Below, in pieces: positions 1 to 7,052 of a stretch of 10,481 nucleotides of DNA. A program made the position numbers and the translations under genes. The notes under the pieces were generated by a model, which saw only the letters and a list, made by a program, of their open reading frames with translations, was not told the origin of the DNA and did not search any database. Every line of letters begins with the position of its first letter. The first letter of the stretch is position 1. Source of the DNA: JAAFHS01 sp031396505 (GTDB taxonomy: Bacteria; Pseudomonadota; Alphaproteobacteria; Rhodobacterales; Rhodobacteraceae); contig JANNKX010000236.1 in assembly GCA_031396505.1 (NCBI GenBank), positions 1-10,481 of the forward strand. The letters are read 5' to 3'.

Positions 1-413
1 ACCACCATCGCCTCATCGCGCGATGCGGCCCACAACACAGCGGTTGCCAGACGCGGGGTGGTGGCAAAGGCATCCAGCAGGTCGGTGATGATGACTTCGG
101 ATGCCTCGACCTGCATTACAGGTTCGATATTGTGGTCGGCGGTACGAAACAGCACGGATCGCAGGCCCAGAAAATCGCCCGGTATCTGGAAATCAATGAT
201 CTGGCGGCCGCCATTGGGCAGCAGTTTGTAAGAACAGACCCACCCTTTGGCCAGAATGTAGGCCGCCTGATCCGCTTGCCCCTGATACACCAGATCGACG
301 CCCGCCGCGAACTTGCGGCGGCGTTGATGCAGGCGGTCAAGTGTGGCCAGATCTTGGTCTGACAACGCAACGAAGGCGGTCAGTTTGCGTGCAAAGGGGC
401 TTTCCTGGATCAT
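1..413 (-). CDS. Crp/Fnr-family transcriptional regulator, N-terminal part (cut by window edge)
   Basis: The minus-strand frame starts at ATG 413-411 and stays open to the window edge, giving 137 complete residues. They form a cyclic-nucleotide-binding-like beta-roll. Visible blocks are YQGQADQAAYILAKGW (about 45-60), LLPNGGRQIIDFQIPGDFLGL (about 65-85) and the start of the long dimerisation helix, WAASRDEAMV (about 128-137). The C-terminal helix-turn-helix lies outside the window. There is no N-terminal cysteine cluster, and the only Cys seen follows WV near residue 63. It is therefore unlikely to be an Fe-S oxygen-sensing FNR such as FnrL; a Dnr-like or other haem- or ligand-sensing Crp/Fnr member fits better (inference). 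It is divergent from the small gene at 606, and the palindrome at 498-511 lies in their shared upstream region, which suggests autoregulation. The upstream Shine-Dalgarno is weak. Confidence 0.87.
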   Translation of the reverse strand, partial: MIQESPFARKLTAFVALSDQDLATLDRLHQRRRKFAAGVDLVYQGQADQAAYILAKGWVCSYKLLPNGGRQIIDFQIPGDFLGLRSVLFRTADHNIEPVMQVEASEVIITDLLDAFATTPRLATAVLWAASRDEAMV

Positions 414-497
414 GCGTAAGACTCGTCAGGGGGCCGGGGGAACGCAAATCGGCAACCGGCATAGATTTGCTTTTGCCAAGAGTACCGCAAAACGAAG

Positions 498-511
498 CTG
501 ATCTCGATCAG
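498..511. promoter_or_regulatory. Fnr/Crp-like palindromic operator CTGAT-N4-ATCAG
   Basis: CTGATCTCGATCAG is a perfect inverted repeat with 6-bp arms and a 2-bp centre. It matches the Fnr-type pattern TTGAT-N4-ATCAA except at the two outermost bases, which changed symmetrically. It sits in the 192-bp divergent region between the Crp/Fnr gene (start 413) and the gene starting at 606, and could serve either. If it acts as a class II site at -41.5, the leaders would be about 50-60 nt. Binding is inferred from pattern only. Confidence 0.5.
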
Positions 512-605
512 TAACTGGTGCAGTCTTTGTGCGATGTTGATGCAGACGCAACGCCCTTTGGCTGGCCCCGCTGTCAAAGATGGCAAATTGAGAAAGATTA
601 CGACG

Positions 606-842
606 ATGGTCCAACTGAACGATGTATCCGGCACGGCAGCACTTGCAATCTGCGAATCGCTGCTGCTGGCACTGAATGACCGGAACATCCTGCCGGAAAA
701 CGAGATTGTCGGCATTCTGAAAGATGCGGCGGCGGCACACCATCACACGCCAAAAGACGATGGCCGGACCGATCTTCATGCGGCAGTCGAAAAGTTGATC
801 AACGGCATTCTGGCGGGTGGTAATTCGGTACGCAGGCGGTAA
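606..842 (+). CDS. Small hypothetical protein, 78 aa
   Basis: This is a soluble, acidic-to-neutral small protein with no signal peptide, membrane segment or Cys motif. Residues 10-45 look like two amphipathic helices (AICESLLLALNDRNILPE, then EIVGILKDAAAAH). After a short polar linker (HHHTPKDDGRTD), another helix ends in GGNSVRRR. The style resembles small uncharacterised proteins common in alphaproteobacteria, but I cannot name a family. I chose ATG 606 because a purine-rich GAGAAAG (590-596) lies 9 nt upstream. The in-frame ATG at 534 would add 24 unlikely residues and run through the putative regulatory region. Its 3' end is 1 bp from the convergent cbpM stop. The divergent Crp/Fnr gene and palindrome suggest shared control. 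No function is assigned. Confidence 0.75.
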   Translation: MVQLNDVSGTAALAICESLLLALNDRNILPENEIVGILKDAAAAHHHTPKDDGRTDLHAAVEKLINGILAGGNSVRRR

Positions 843-843
843 T

Positions 844-1182
844 TCAGCCGGCGAGTAAGCCGATAAGGCGAGTGCCAATACGCGCGCGCAAGTCCTGCGG
901 TTCGGCTTCCATCGCCTGCGCGATGGCAAACAGGCGCTGGCGCGCATCGTGTAGCTGGTCGATCAGCCCGATCACGACACCCAAGGCATCAGCATCCAGA
1001 TCAAAATGATCGGCCAGTTCGCACAGCAGTTGCAGGCGTGCCAGATCGGCAGCGCATAACGACGGCACATCGGCGGCGCATGCGGGCAGGACGAGGTCTG
1101 CCGCAATAAAGGCTTCAAGTCGCGTGTGTGTCAGGCCCGGAACATGGGCAATGGCCTGCGCGAAGGTAAAGCAATCCGTCAT
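844..1182 (-). CDS. cbpM: CbpM-like chaperone modulator, 112 aa
   Basis: This small protein is encoded directly after a CbpA-type J-protein, with a 4-bp ATGA overlap (1179-1182) that implies translational coupling. CbpM family members carry a MerR-like helical domain and bind the J domain of CbpA, inhibiting its co-chaperone activity with DnaK. Here the N-terminus (FTFAQAIAHVPGLTHTRLEAFI) and the segment DLARLQLLCELADHFDLD fit the MerR-like helix pattern. The segment DALGVVIGLIDQLHDARQRL fits the long C-terminal helix. At 112 residues it is slightly longer than the E. coli protein of about 101. Sequence similarity in this family is low, so the assignment rests on both helix pattern and gene context. 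Confidence 0.82.
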   Translation of the reverse strand: MTDCFTFAQAIAHVPGLTHTRLEAFIAADLVLPACAADVPSLCAADLARLQLLCELADHFDLDADALGVVIGLIDQLHDARQRLFAIAQAMEAEPQDLRARIGTRLIGLLAG

Positions 1183-2105
1183 TCCGGCGTCTCCCTCATC
1201 ATCGCCTCACGGGGGTCGTGGGCATGAGTCTTGCGCCAATCCTGCATGAAAGCCGTCAGATCTGCGTCGACCACAGTGGGCGCAACGATGCGCAATTCGA
1301 TTAACGCATCACCTGCGTGGCTGTTGGCCCGCGCAACGCCGCGTCCGCGAAGGCGCAGAATACGCCCGCTGCTGGCACCCATGGGGATGGTCACGCTGAC
1401 CGGGCCGCCGATCGTGGGGGCTGTGACCTTACCACCCAGAACGGCCTCGTCGATGGTGATGGGCAGGGTGATCAGGATATCGTGGCCGTCGCGCGCGAAG
1501 ACCGGATGCGCGCGCACCTGTACCGTGACCAGCGCATCGCCTGCGGGCCCACCATCGTAACCCGGACCACCTTGTCCGCGCAGGCGGAGGGTTTGGCCAT
1601 CTTGCGTGCCTTGGGGGATTTGCACCTGCAGGTTCCCACCGTCGGGCAAGGTGATGCGGGTCTTTGCGCCCAGCACGGCATCCAGAAACGGAACTGCCAG
1701 CGTATAGCGCAGATCAGGGCCGGGTTGGGCAGATGCAGGGTCGCCGCCGCGCCCGCGTTGGCGCAGGATATGCGCGAAGATGCCGGAGGGATCGCTGAAA
1801 TCGTCAAAGCCACGATTTTTGTTAAATCCTTGGCCCGGTGCATCGACGTGATCGCGGTAGTAAGTGCGGGGCGGGCGTTCTGCTCCGGTTGCGTCGATCT
1901 CGCCCGCATCAAAGCGGGCGCGGGTGTCGGCGTCTTTCAGCAGATCATGCGCGGCTGTCACCGCCTTGAACCGCGCGTCGGCCCCGGCATCATCCGGGTG
2001 CAGATCAGGGTGCGAGGAGCGCACGCGTTTGCGGTAGGCACTTTTAATGTCTGCAGATGTCGCGGATTTGGTCAGCCCAAGGGTTGCATAGGGATCGTTG
2101 CTCAT
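1179..2105 (-). CDS. cbpA: DnaJ-like co-chaperone of CbpA type, 308 aa
   Basis: This cytosolic J-protein would stimulate the ATPase of DnaK (Hsp70) and deliver clients to it. The J domain spans residues 4-67 and has the invariant HPD motif at 32-34. A Gly-rich linker follows (about 85-120, with GFDDFSDPSGIF). Two beta-sandwich client-binding domains follow from about 130 to 290, with the repeated GQTLRLRGQGGPG and GRILRLRGRGVA segments typical of the DnaJ C-terminal fold. There is no CxxCxGxG zinc finger, which separates it from DnaJ proper and places it with CbpA. The start at 2105 has a GAGGA Shine-Dalgarno (2110-2114 on the minus strand). It is divergent from the copper-export run, and the Fnr-like box at 2161-2174 is positioned to activate it. 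It forms an operon with the downstream cbpM. Confidence 0.93.
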   Translation of the reverse strand: MSNDPYATLGLTKSATSADIKSAYRKRVRSSHPDLHPDDAGADARFKAVTAAHDLLKDADTRARFDAGEIDATGAERPPRTYYRDHVDAPGQGFNKNRGFDDFSDPSGIFAHILRQRGRGGDPASAQPGPDLRYTLAVPFLDAVLGAKTRITLPDGGNLQVQIPQGTQDGQTLRLRGQGGPGYDGGPAGDALVTVQVRAHPVFARDGHDILITLPITIDEAVLGGKVTAPTIGGPVSVTIPMGASSGRILRLRGRGVARANSHAGDALIELRIVAPTVVDADLTAFMQDWRKTHAHDPREAMMRETPE

Positions 2106-2160
2106 CTCGTCCTCGATGTGGCAAGCAGCAGCATGTGAACAAAAATCTGTCAGTAGCGCT

Positions 2161-2174
2161 TTGACACAGATCAG
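2161..2174. promoter_or_regulatory. Fnr-like box TTGAC-N4-ATCAG (proximal to cbpA)
   Basis: TTGACACAGATCAG differs from the Fnr-type consensus TTGAT-N4-ATCAA at one base in each half. Its centre (2167.5) is 62 bp from the cbpA start codon. Activation from -41.5 would put the minus-strand transcription start near 2126, leaving a leader of about 21 nt. The first six bases are also a perfect sigma70 -35 (TTGACA), but no good -10 follows at the right distance on the plus strand. This is pattern evidence only. Confidence 0.45.
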
Positions 2175-2189
2175 TTAGAGCGGGCAGAC

Positions 2190-2203
2190 TGACATGGATC
2201 AAC
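2190..2203. promoter_or_regulatory. Fnr-like box CTGAC-N4-ATCAA (proximal to the copA run)
   Basis: CTGACATGGATCAA has two mismatches to TTGAT-N4-ATCAA. It is 29 bp centre-to-centre from the box at 2161-2174 and looks like the same kind of site in the opposite orientation. Its centre (2196.5) is about 63 bp from the start at 2260. A class II position gives a plus-strand transcription start near 2238 and a leader of about 22 nt. TATCGT (2224-2229) is a possible -10. No CueR-type dyad is visible in 2106-2259. Confidence 0.45.
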
Positions 2204-2259
2204 GACAGCAAAATGCGGAAATGTATCGTTTGTCGGACTCGATCAGGAAAGGTCATCCG

Positions 2260-2364
2260 ATGATGAACGGTTACAACATGGGCTATGGCGGGGTGTGGAT
2301 GATGGTGATCGGCGTTCTGGCGGTTCTGGCCATCGCTGCCTTGGTCAAGTACCTGCGCAAATGA
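2260..2364 (+). CDS. 34-aa single-pass membrane miniprotein upstream of copA
   Basis: The ORF begins MMNGYNMGYGGVW and has one hydrophobic helix at about residues 11-29, followed by a basic tail (KYLRK), so a cytoplasmic C-terminus is predicted. It has 5 Met in the first 15 residues, plus Tyr and Gly. A good Shine-Dalgarno (AGGAAAGG, 2245-2252) lies 7 nt before ATG 2260. The frame is open further up to ATG 2194 (56 residues), but that start has a poor ribosome site and would place an Fnr-like box inside the coding region. Its stop overlaps the region just ahead of copA (the copA start is 11 nt further on), so co-translation is likely. Plausible roles are a small subunit or regulator of the copper ATPase, or a Met-rich Cu(I) contact; these are inference from context. 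I do not recognise a named family. Confidence 0.72.
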   Translation: MMNGYNMGYGGVWMMVIGVLAVLAIAALVKYLRK

Positions 2365-2368
2365 AGGA
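2364..2368 (+). promoter_or_regulatory. Shine-Dalgarno deciding the copA start
   Basis: AAGGA at 2364-2368 lies 7 nt before ATG 2376. It supports that start over ATG 2361, which overlaps the upstream stop and has no ribosome site, and over ATG 2295, whose first 22 residues are the out-of-frame image of the miniprotein gene. Confidence 0.7.
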
Positions 2369-2375
2369 TGTGCCA

Positions 2376-4685
2376 ATGACGCCGACAACAGGCGGACAGG
2401 CGACTGCCATAGACCCGGTCTGCGGCATGACGGTAACACTTAACCCCGACACCCGGACCGAAAGCTATGGCGGCAAGGATTTTCATTTCTGTTCCGGAAA
2501 ATGCCAGACGAAGTTCAAGGCTGACCCGTGGTTTTATGCATCTGGCAAAGGCCCGGCCAAAGGCCATGTTATGGCAGAGGCCGCGCAATACACCTGCCCG
2601 ATGCATCCGCAGATCCTACAGGACAAACCGGGCAACTGCCCAATCTGCGGCATGACGCTGGAACCCGTAGTGGCATCTGATGTGCCGCCGCCAGAACTGG
2701 CCGATTTCACCCAGCGGATGTGGATATCAGCCGCGGCGGCGGTGCCCCTGATGGTCCTGACGATGGGCGGTATGGTCGGCCTGCCGGTGCGCGACTGGAT
2801 CGGGCATGTGGTCGCGGGGTATCTGGAGTTTGCGCTGGCGACGCCGATCGTGCTGTGGGCCGCTTGGCCGTTTTTCAGGCGCGGCTGGGCCTCGATTGCC
2901 AACCGAAGTCCCAACATGTGGACGTTGATTTCCATCGGGGTTCTGGCCGCCTATGGCTATTCCGTGATTGCCACCTTTCTGCCGGGGGCTTTTCCAGCGG
3001 AGTACCAGATGGGCATGGGGGTAGGCACCTATTACGAGGCGGCGGTGGTGATCGTGGCGCTGGTCTTTGTGGGCCAAGTGCTGGAACTGCGGGCGCGCGA
3101 ACGCACGGGGGACGCGATCCGGGCGCTGCTTGATCTTGCGCCCAAGACAGCGCGCAGGATCCTGCCTGATGGTACGGAATATGAGGTGCCCTTGGCCAAC
3201 ATCATGGTGGGTGACCGACTGCGCGTGCGCCCCGGCGATGCGATTCCGGTGGACGGTGTGATCGAGGAAGGTGCATCCTCGGTCGATGAAAGCCTGATGA
3301 CGGGCGAAGCCATGCCGGTGGAAAAGGGGATTGGCGATCCGCTGACAGGGGGCACGATCAACAAGAACGGCTCACTGGTGATGACTGCGGGTCGCGTTGG
3401 GGTCGATACGGTGCTGGCGCAGATCGTGGCGATGGTGTCGAACGCCAAGCGGTCGCGGGCACCCATTCAAGGCGTGGCAGACAAGATTGCGGCAGTGTTC
3501 GTGCCGGCGGTATTGGTCATCGCCATCGCCGCCTTCGCCGCGTGGATGATCTGGGGACCCGCGTCCGCACTGGCCTATGCAATCACGGCGGCGGTGTCGG
3601 TTCTGATCATTGCCTGCCCTTGTGCTTTGGGACTTGCAACCCCGATTTCCATCACCACCGCCGCCGGACGCGGGGCGCAGGCGGGGGTGCTGATCAAGGA
3701 CGCCGAGGCGCTGGAGCGGATGGCGGGTGTGGACACACTGATCGTGGACAAGACGGGTACATTGACGCTCGGCAAACCCGCGCTGACCGACGTGGTAGTA
3801 TTGGCAGGGGTGGACGAGGCAGGGATCCTCACGCTGGCGGCGGCATTGGAGAAGGGGTCCGAACATCCGCTGGCCGAGGCGATTGTCGCGGGGGCAAAGG
3901 CAAGGGGGATCGAGGCCGGCGATACCGTGGGGTTTGAGGCGGTGACGGGCAAGGGGGTTCAGGGCATGGTCGGCGACCGCAAGGTCGCCTTGGGCAATGC
4001 CGCGATGATGCAGGAGATGGGGCTGAACACCCAGGCTGCCGAGGTACAGGCTGATACCTTGCGCGTCACCGGCAAGACAGCAATGTTTGTGGCGGTGGAC
4101 GGGGTTCTTGCAGGCATCGTTGCTGTGGCCGACCCGGTGCGTGACAGCTCGGCAGCGGCGATTAAGGAGCTGCATGCGCAGGGCCTGCGGATCATCATGG
4201 CAACCGGCGACAACGAACGCACAGCGAGAGCCGTGGCGGGACCGTTGGGCATCGATGAGGTGCGGGCAGGCATCTTGCCCGATGATAAACGCGCGCTGAT
4301 CGAAACGCTGCGTGCCGAGGGTCGCCGCGTCGCGATGGCGGGCGACGGGGTGAACGACGCACCCGCGCTGGCGGCCGCAGACGTGGGCATTGCGATGGGC
4401 ACCGGGGCGGATGTGGCGGTGGAAAGCGCGGGGTTGACCCTGTTGGGCGGTGATCTGTTGGGCATCGTGCGGGCGCGCAAGCTGGCCCACGCAACGGTGC
4501 GCAACATCAAGCAGAACCTGTTCTTTGCCTTTGCCTATAATGCCATCGGCATTCCGGTTGCGGCAGGGGTCTTGTACCCCTTTACCGGCACCCTCCTATC
4601 GCCGATGATTGCGGCGGTGGCGATGAGTCTGTCGTCGGTGTCGGTCATCACAAATGCACTTCGGCTGCGGCGGGTGGAACTTTAG
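2376..4685 (+). CDS. copA: Cu(I)-exporting P1B-type ATPase with N-terminal YHS and Cys-rich heavy-metal domains, 769 aa
   Basis: This inner-membrane pump uses ATP to expel Cu(I) from the cytoplasm. The N-terminus carries a YHS domain (DPVCGM at 13-18, then FHFCSGKC) and a heavy-metal-binding module (CPMHP from C74, CPICGM from C88). The classical HMA domain with GMxCxxC is absent. Catalytic signatures are TGE in the actuator domain, the metal-site motif CPC (414-416) in a transmembrane helix, the phosphorylation site DKTGT (D458), SEHPL (495-499) in the nucleotide domain and GDGVND (656-661). The last helices contain YNAIGIPVA and MSLSSVSV, the TM7/TM8 signature of Cu(I)-selective P1B-1 pumps. 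Start 2376 is chosen by its Shine-Dalgarno. It is second in the run after the miniprotein, and only 3 bp separate it from the next gene. Ag(I) transport is a possible side activity. Confidence 0.96.
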   Translation: MTPTTGGQATAIDPVCGMTVTLNPDTRTESYGGKDFHFCSGKCQTKFKADPWFYASGKGPAKGHVMAEAAQYTCPMHPQILQDKPGNCPICGMTLEPVVASDVPPPELADFTQRMWISAAAAVPLMVLTMGGMVGLPVRDWIGHVVAGYLEFALATPIVLWAAWPFFRRGWASIANRSPNMWTLISIGVLAAYGYSVIATFLPGAFPAEYQMGMGVGTYYEAAVVIVALVFVGQVLELRARERTGDAIRALLDLAPKTARRILPDGTEYEVPLANIMVGDRLRVRPGDAIPVDGVIEEGASSVDESLMTGEAMPVEKGIGDPLTGGTINKNGSLVMTAGRVGVDTVLAQIVAMVSNAKRSRAPIQGVADKIAAVFVPAVLVIAIAAFAAWMIWGPASALAYAITAAVSVLIIACPCALGLATPISITTAAGRGAQAGVLIKDAEALERMAGVDTLIVDKTGTLTLGKPALTDVVVLAGVDEAGILTLAAALEKGSEHPLAEAIVAGAKARGIEAGDTVGFEAVTGKGVQGMVGDRKVALGNAAMMQEMGLNTQAAEVQADTLRVTGKTAMFVAVDGVLAGIVAVADPVRDSSAAAIKELHAQGLRIIMATGDNERTARAVAGPLGIDEVRAGILPDDKRALIETLRAEGRRVAMAGDGVNDAPALAAADVGIAMGTGADVAVESAGLTLLGGDLLGIVRARKLAHATVRNIKQNLFFAFAYNAIGIPVAAGVLYPFTGTLLSPMIAAVAMSLSSVSVITNALRLRRVEL

Positions 4686-4688
4686 GCA

Positions 4689-5417
4689 ATGTCCTTGTCT
4701 GATGATCTGTCTGTGGCGTCTTACAACATCCATAAAGGCGTGGGCACCGACAGGCGGCGTGATCTGGCGCGGACGGCAGCGGTGATTGCTGAAATCGGAG
4801 CAGATATTCTGGCCCTGCAAGAGGCCGATACCCGGTTCGGCACCCGCACGGGCCTGCTCGATCTGGACCAGATACGCCGCGACCTTGGGTTGATTGCCGT
4901 TCCGCTGGACGGGGTTGGCGATGCACATGGCTGGCATGGCAACCTGCTGCTGGTGCGCAACGCGCTGGTGCAACAGGTGCATCAGCTCATCCTGCCGGGG
5001 CTGGAACCGCGCGGAGCGATGGTTACGGATATGGTCATTGCGGGGCAACTCTTGCGCATTGTGAACGTACATCTGGGGCTGTTGCCCGGCTCGCGTGCCG
5101 CACAGGCGCGGGCGCTGATCGACAAGATCACAGCACTTGAGGGGCGTCCAACCCTGCTGATGGGTGATTTGAATGAATGGCGAAACGGTGGGGATGCGCT
5201 GCAGACGTTAGGCGCGCATTTCAAGATTGCGGAAGGCCGCCCCAGTTTCCCTTCGCGCTATCCGCTGCTGGCGCTGGACCGGATGATGCTTTCGTCGCAT
5301 GGGGAACTGCTGGACATGTCAACCCATGACAGTCCGCTATCGCGTCGCGCGTCTGACCATCTGCCAATCAAGGCGCGGCTGCGTCTTGGCGCATCGCCGA
5401 TAGAGGTGCTCACATGA
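4689..5417 (+). CDS. Endonuclease/exonuclease/phosphatase-family protein, YbhP-like, 242 aa
   Basis: The whole protein is one EEP fold (DNase I, sphingomyelinase and phosphatase superfamily). The metal-binding and catalytic motifs are complete: SYNIH with N13, LQE with E45, NVHLG with N116 and H118, GDLN with D150 and N152, LDRM with D197 and SDH with D223 and H224. Members hydrolyse phosphodiester or phosphomonoester bonds with Mg2+. The substrate cannot be read from the sequence. There is no signal peptide, so it is probably cytoplasmic. The gene starts 3 bp after copA and overlaps the phospholipase D gene by 4 bp (5414-5417). In E. coli the same pair occurs as ybhP-clsB, which supports a lipid or headgroup role rather than DNA repair (inference). 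Confidence 0.88.
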   Translation: MSLSDDLSVASYNIHKGVGTDRRRDLARTAAVIAEIGADILALQEADTRFGTRTGLLDLDQIRRDLGLIAVPLDGVGDAHGWHGNLLLVRNALVQQVHQLILPGLEPRGAMVTDMVIAGQLLRIVNVHLGLLPGSRAAQARALIDKITALEGRPTLLMGDLNEWRNGGDALQTLGAHFKIAEGRPSFPSRYPLLALDRMMLSSHGELLDMSTHDSPLSRRASDHLPIKARLRLGASPIEVLT

Positions 5418-6961
5418 TCGGGGGCGGTGTACCAACGTTAGCATGGGTCGCAAGTCTGGCTGCCGTGATCGCCTTTGCGTCATGGTATGGCCATCGCTCC
5501 TACCGCCGCTTTCTGCGGAAGGCGCGTGGGCCTGCATCGACATCACGGCCCCGCGCGGGGCCGGACACGCCGCTTGACAAGTTGCTTGACCCGCTGGAGC
5601 AGTACCATGCGGGACAAAGCGGGCTTTTGCTGCTGCTCGACAATGCCGATGCCTTTGCCGCCCGGGCCCAGTCCGCTATGCAGGCCGGTCGCAGTCTCGA
5701 TCTGATGTATTACATCTGGTCAACTGATTTGGCCGGATGGCTGCTGATGGATGCCTTGGTCACCGCCGCAGACCGGGGAGTGCGTATCCGTTTGCTATTG
5801 GACGATGTGAATGTGCAGGGGTTCGACCGCGCCTTTTTGGCGCTGTCCCAGCACCCGTTGATCGAGGTGCGGTTGTTCAACCCGGTCCGCCATCGTGGCA
5901 ATCAGGTGCGGCGCATCTTTGAAATGGCCCTTGGTCTGTCGCGCTTTAACCGGCGGATGCATGGTAAGCTCTGGATTGCGGACGGCAGGCTGGCCATCAT
6001 GGGCGGCCGCAACATCGCCGACACCTACTTTGGCGCTGATGAGACGAGCCGCATCTCCGTCGATGCGGATGTGATGCTGGTCGGCCCGAAAGTGCCTGAT
6101 GTATCCGCCGTTTTCGATAGTTTCTGGAATCTTGGCTTGTCCCTGCCGATTGCTGCTCTTTGGCCTGCGTTCAAGGCGGACAAACCCACGTTTCGCAGGC
6201 GTTTGGCACGTCATGCGCAGTCCGCATCTTCGCGCCAGTTCATGGTGCAAACTCTGAACGGGAACTCGCCTGACACCGTCCTTACCGAACGGCTGCGGTG
6301 GACCGACAAGATCCAGTTGCTGGCCGATCCGCCGGACAAAGCTTATGGTCAGCGGACCGCCCCATGGATGGAGACGGCCATCGCCAACATTCTGGAAGCT
6401 GCACAGACCGATGTCCGGCTGATCACGCCCTATTTCGTGCCGGGCAACACGGGACTGGCCGGGCTGACCGGACTGGCGATGCGCGGGGTTAAGGTGTCCT
6501 TGGTCACGAGCGCGTTGTCCGCGACAGATTTGATTTTGGTTCACGGGGCCTATCGCCATTGTCGTGGCCCGCTGTTGGCGGCTGGTGTCAGCATTTTTGA
6601 GCTGTCCCGCCCCGTTTTGCCGGGTCGCAAGCGCGATATGCTGCATTCGAAGGTATTCATTATCGACAAGCAGCGGGCTATTATCGGGTCGCTGAACTTT
6701 GACCTACGATCTGCCTACACCAATACAGAACTGGGGCTGTTGTTTGAAGACCCGCAACTGGTCGGAGAGTTGATCACGATGTTCGATACGCTGACGTCGC
6801 CAGCGCAGTCCTACAGGGTCAGCTGCGAAGGCAGCGCTTTGCGATGGGCCGTTGCCCGTCCCGGCCTTCCTCCGGTCATGACGGTCGAACCTGAGGCGGG
6901 ATGGAGCAAGCGGGCGGTGTCGTGGATCGTCGGGCAACTGCCGATCCAAGCCTATCTGTGA
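5414..6961 (+). CDS. Cardiolipin synthase / phospholipase D-family protein (ClsB-like), 515 aa
   Basis: It likely makes cardiolipin or a related phospholipid by transferring a phosphatidyl group at the inner membrane. An N-terminal membrane segment (about 7-24) is followed by a basic stretch (GHRSYRRFLRK). Two phospholipase D HKD motifs are intact: H183-x-K185-x4-D190, then G and GGRN downstream, and H411-x-K413-x4-D418, then GSLNFD. Having both is required in this family for a two-His active site. It is longer than E. coli ClsB (about 413), with extra sequence at the N-terminus and between the motifs. Start 5414 has AGAGG (5402-5406) 7 nt upstream and a 4-bp overlap with the EEP gene, so the two are coupled. 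The ClsB-type label rests on the YbhP partner; ClsA-type or another transphosphatidylase remains possible. Confidence 0.88.
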   Translation: MIGGGVPTLAWVASLAAVIAFASWYGHRSYRRFLRKARGPASTSRPRAGPDTPLDKLLDPLEQYHAGQSGLLLLLDNADAFAARAQSAMQAGRSLDLMYYIWSTDLAGWLLMDALVTAADRGVRIRLLLDDVNVQGFDRAFLALSQHPLIEVRLFNPVRHRGNQVRRIFEMALGLSRFNRRMHGKLWIADGRLAIMGGRNIADTYFGADETSRISVDADVMLVGPKVPDVSAVFDSFWNLGLSLPIAALWPAFKADKPTFRRRLARHAQSASSRQFMVQTLNGNSPDTVLTERLRWTDKIQLLADPPDKAYGQRTAPWMETAIANILEAAQTDVRLITPYFVPGNTGLAGLTGLAMRGVKVSLVTSALSATDLILVHGAYRHCRGPLLAAGVSIFELSRPVLPGRKRDMLHSKVFIIDKQRAIIGSLNFDLRSAYTNTELGLLFEDPQLVGELITMFDTLTSPAQSYRVSCEGSALRWAVARPGLPPVMTVEPEAGWSKRAVSWIVGQLPIQAYL

Positions 6962-7052
6962 CCTTGGGGGCGGGACCGTGGGTGGATTCCGAGGGTTCAT
7001 TCAGTGCGTTTGGCGGCGCAGGATCGCGTAACCCCAACCGCGGGGATAGATC

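Noticed and set aside
537..551. Second Fnr-like site starting TTGAT at 537
   Set aside because: The other half (ACGCA) does not match, so it is only a half-site.
534..605. Earlier ATG for the 78-residue gene
   Set aside because: The extra 24 residues look like noncoding sequence and lack a good ribosome site, whereas ATG 606 has GAGAAAG at proper spacing.
1317..2138. Open frame of 273 codons opposite cbpA
   Set aside because: The minus-strand frame gives a clear J-protein with HPD and C-terminal domains, so this is a shadow.
2161..2190. Plain sigma70 promoter with TTGACA as -35
   Set aside because: The hexamer 17 bp downstream (around 2184-2190) matches TATAAT poorly, and the fit as an Fnr-like half-site is better. 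It is not excluded.
2295..2375. Earlier ATG starts for copA (2295 and 2361)
   Set aside because: From 2295 the sequence is the miniprotein gene read out of frame. ATG 2361 lacks a Shine-Dalgarno, while 2376 has AAGGA 7 nt upstream.
3372..4490. Long antisense open frame (372 codons) inside copA
   Set aside because: Its translation is rich in His, Arg, Gln and Cys with no fold-like pattern. It is the mirror of a strongly conserved GC-rich gene.
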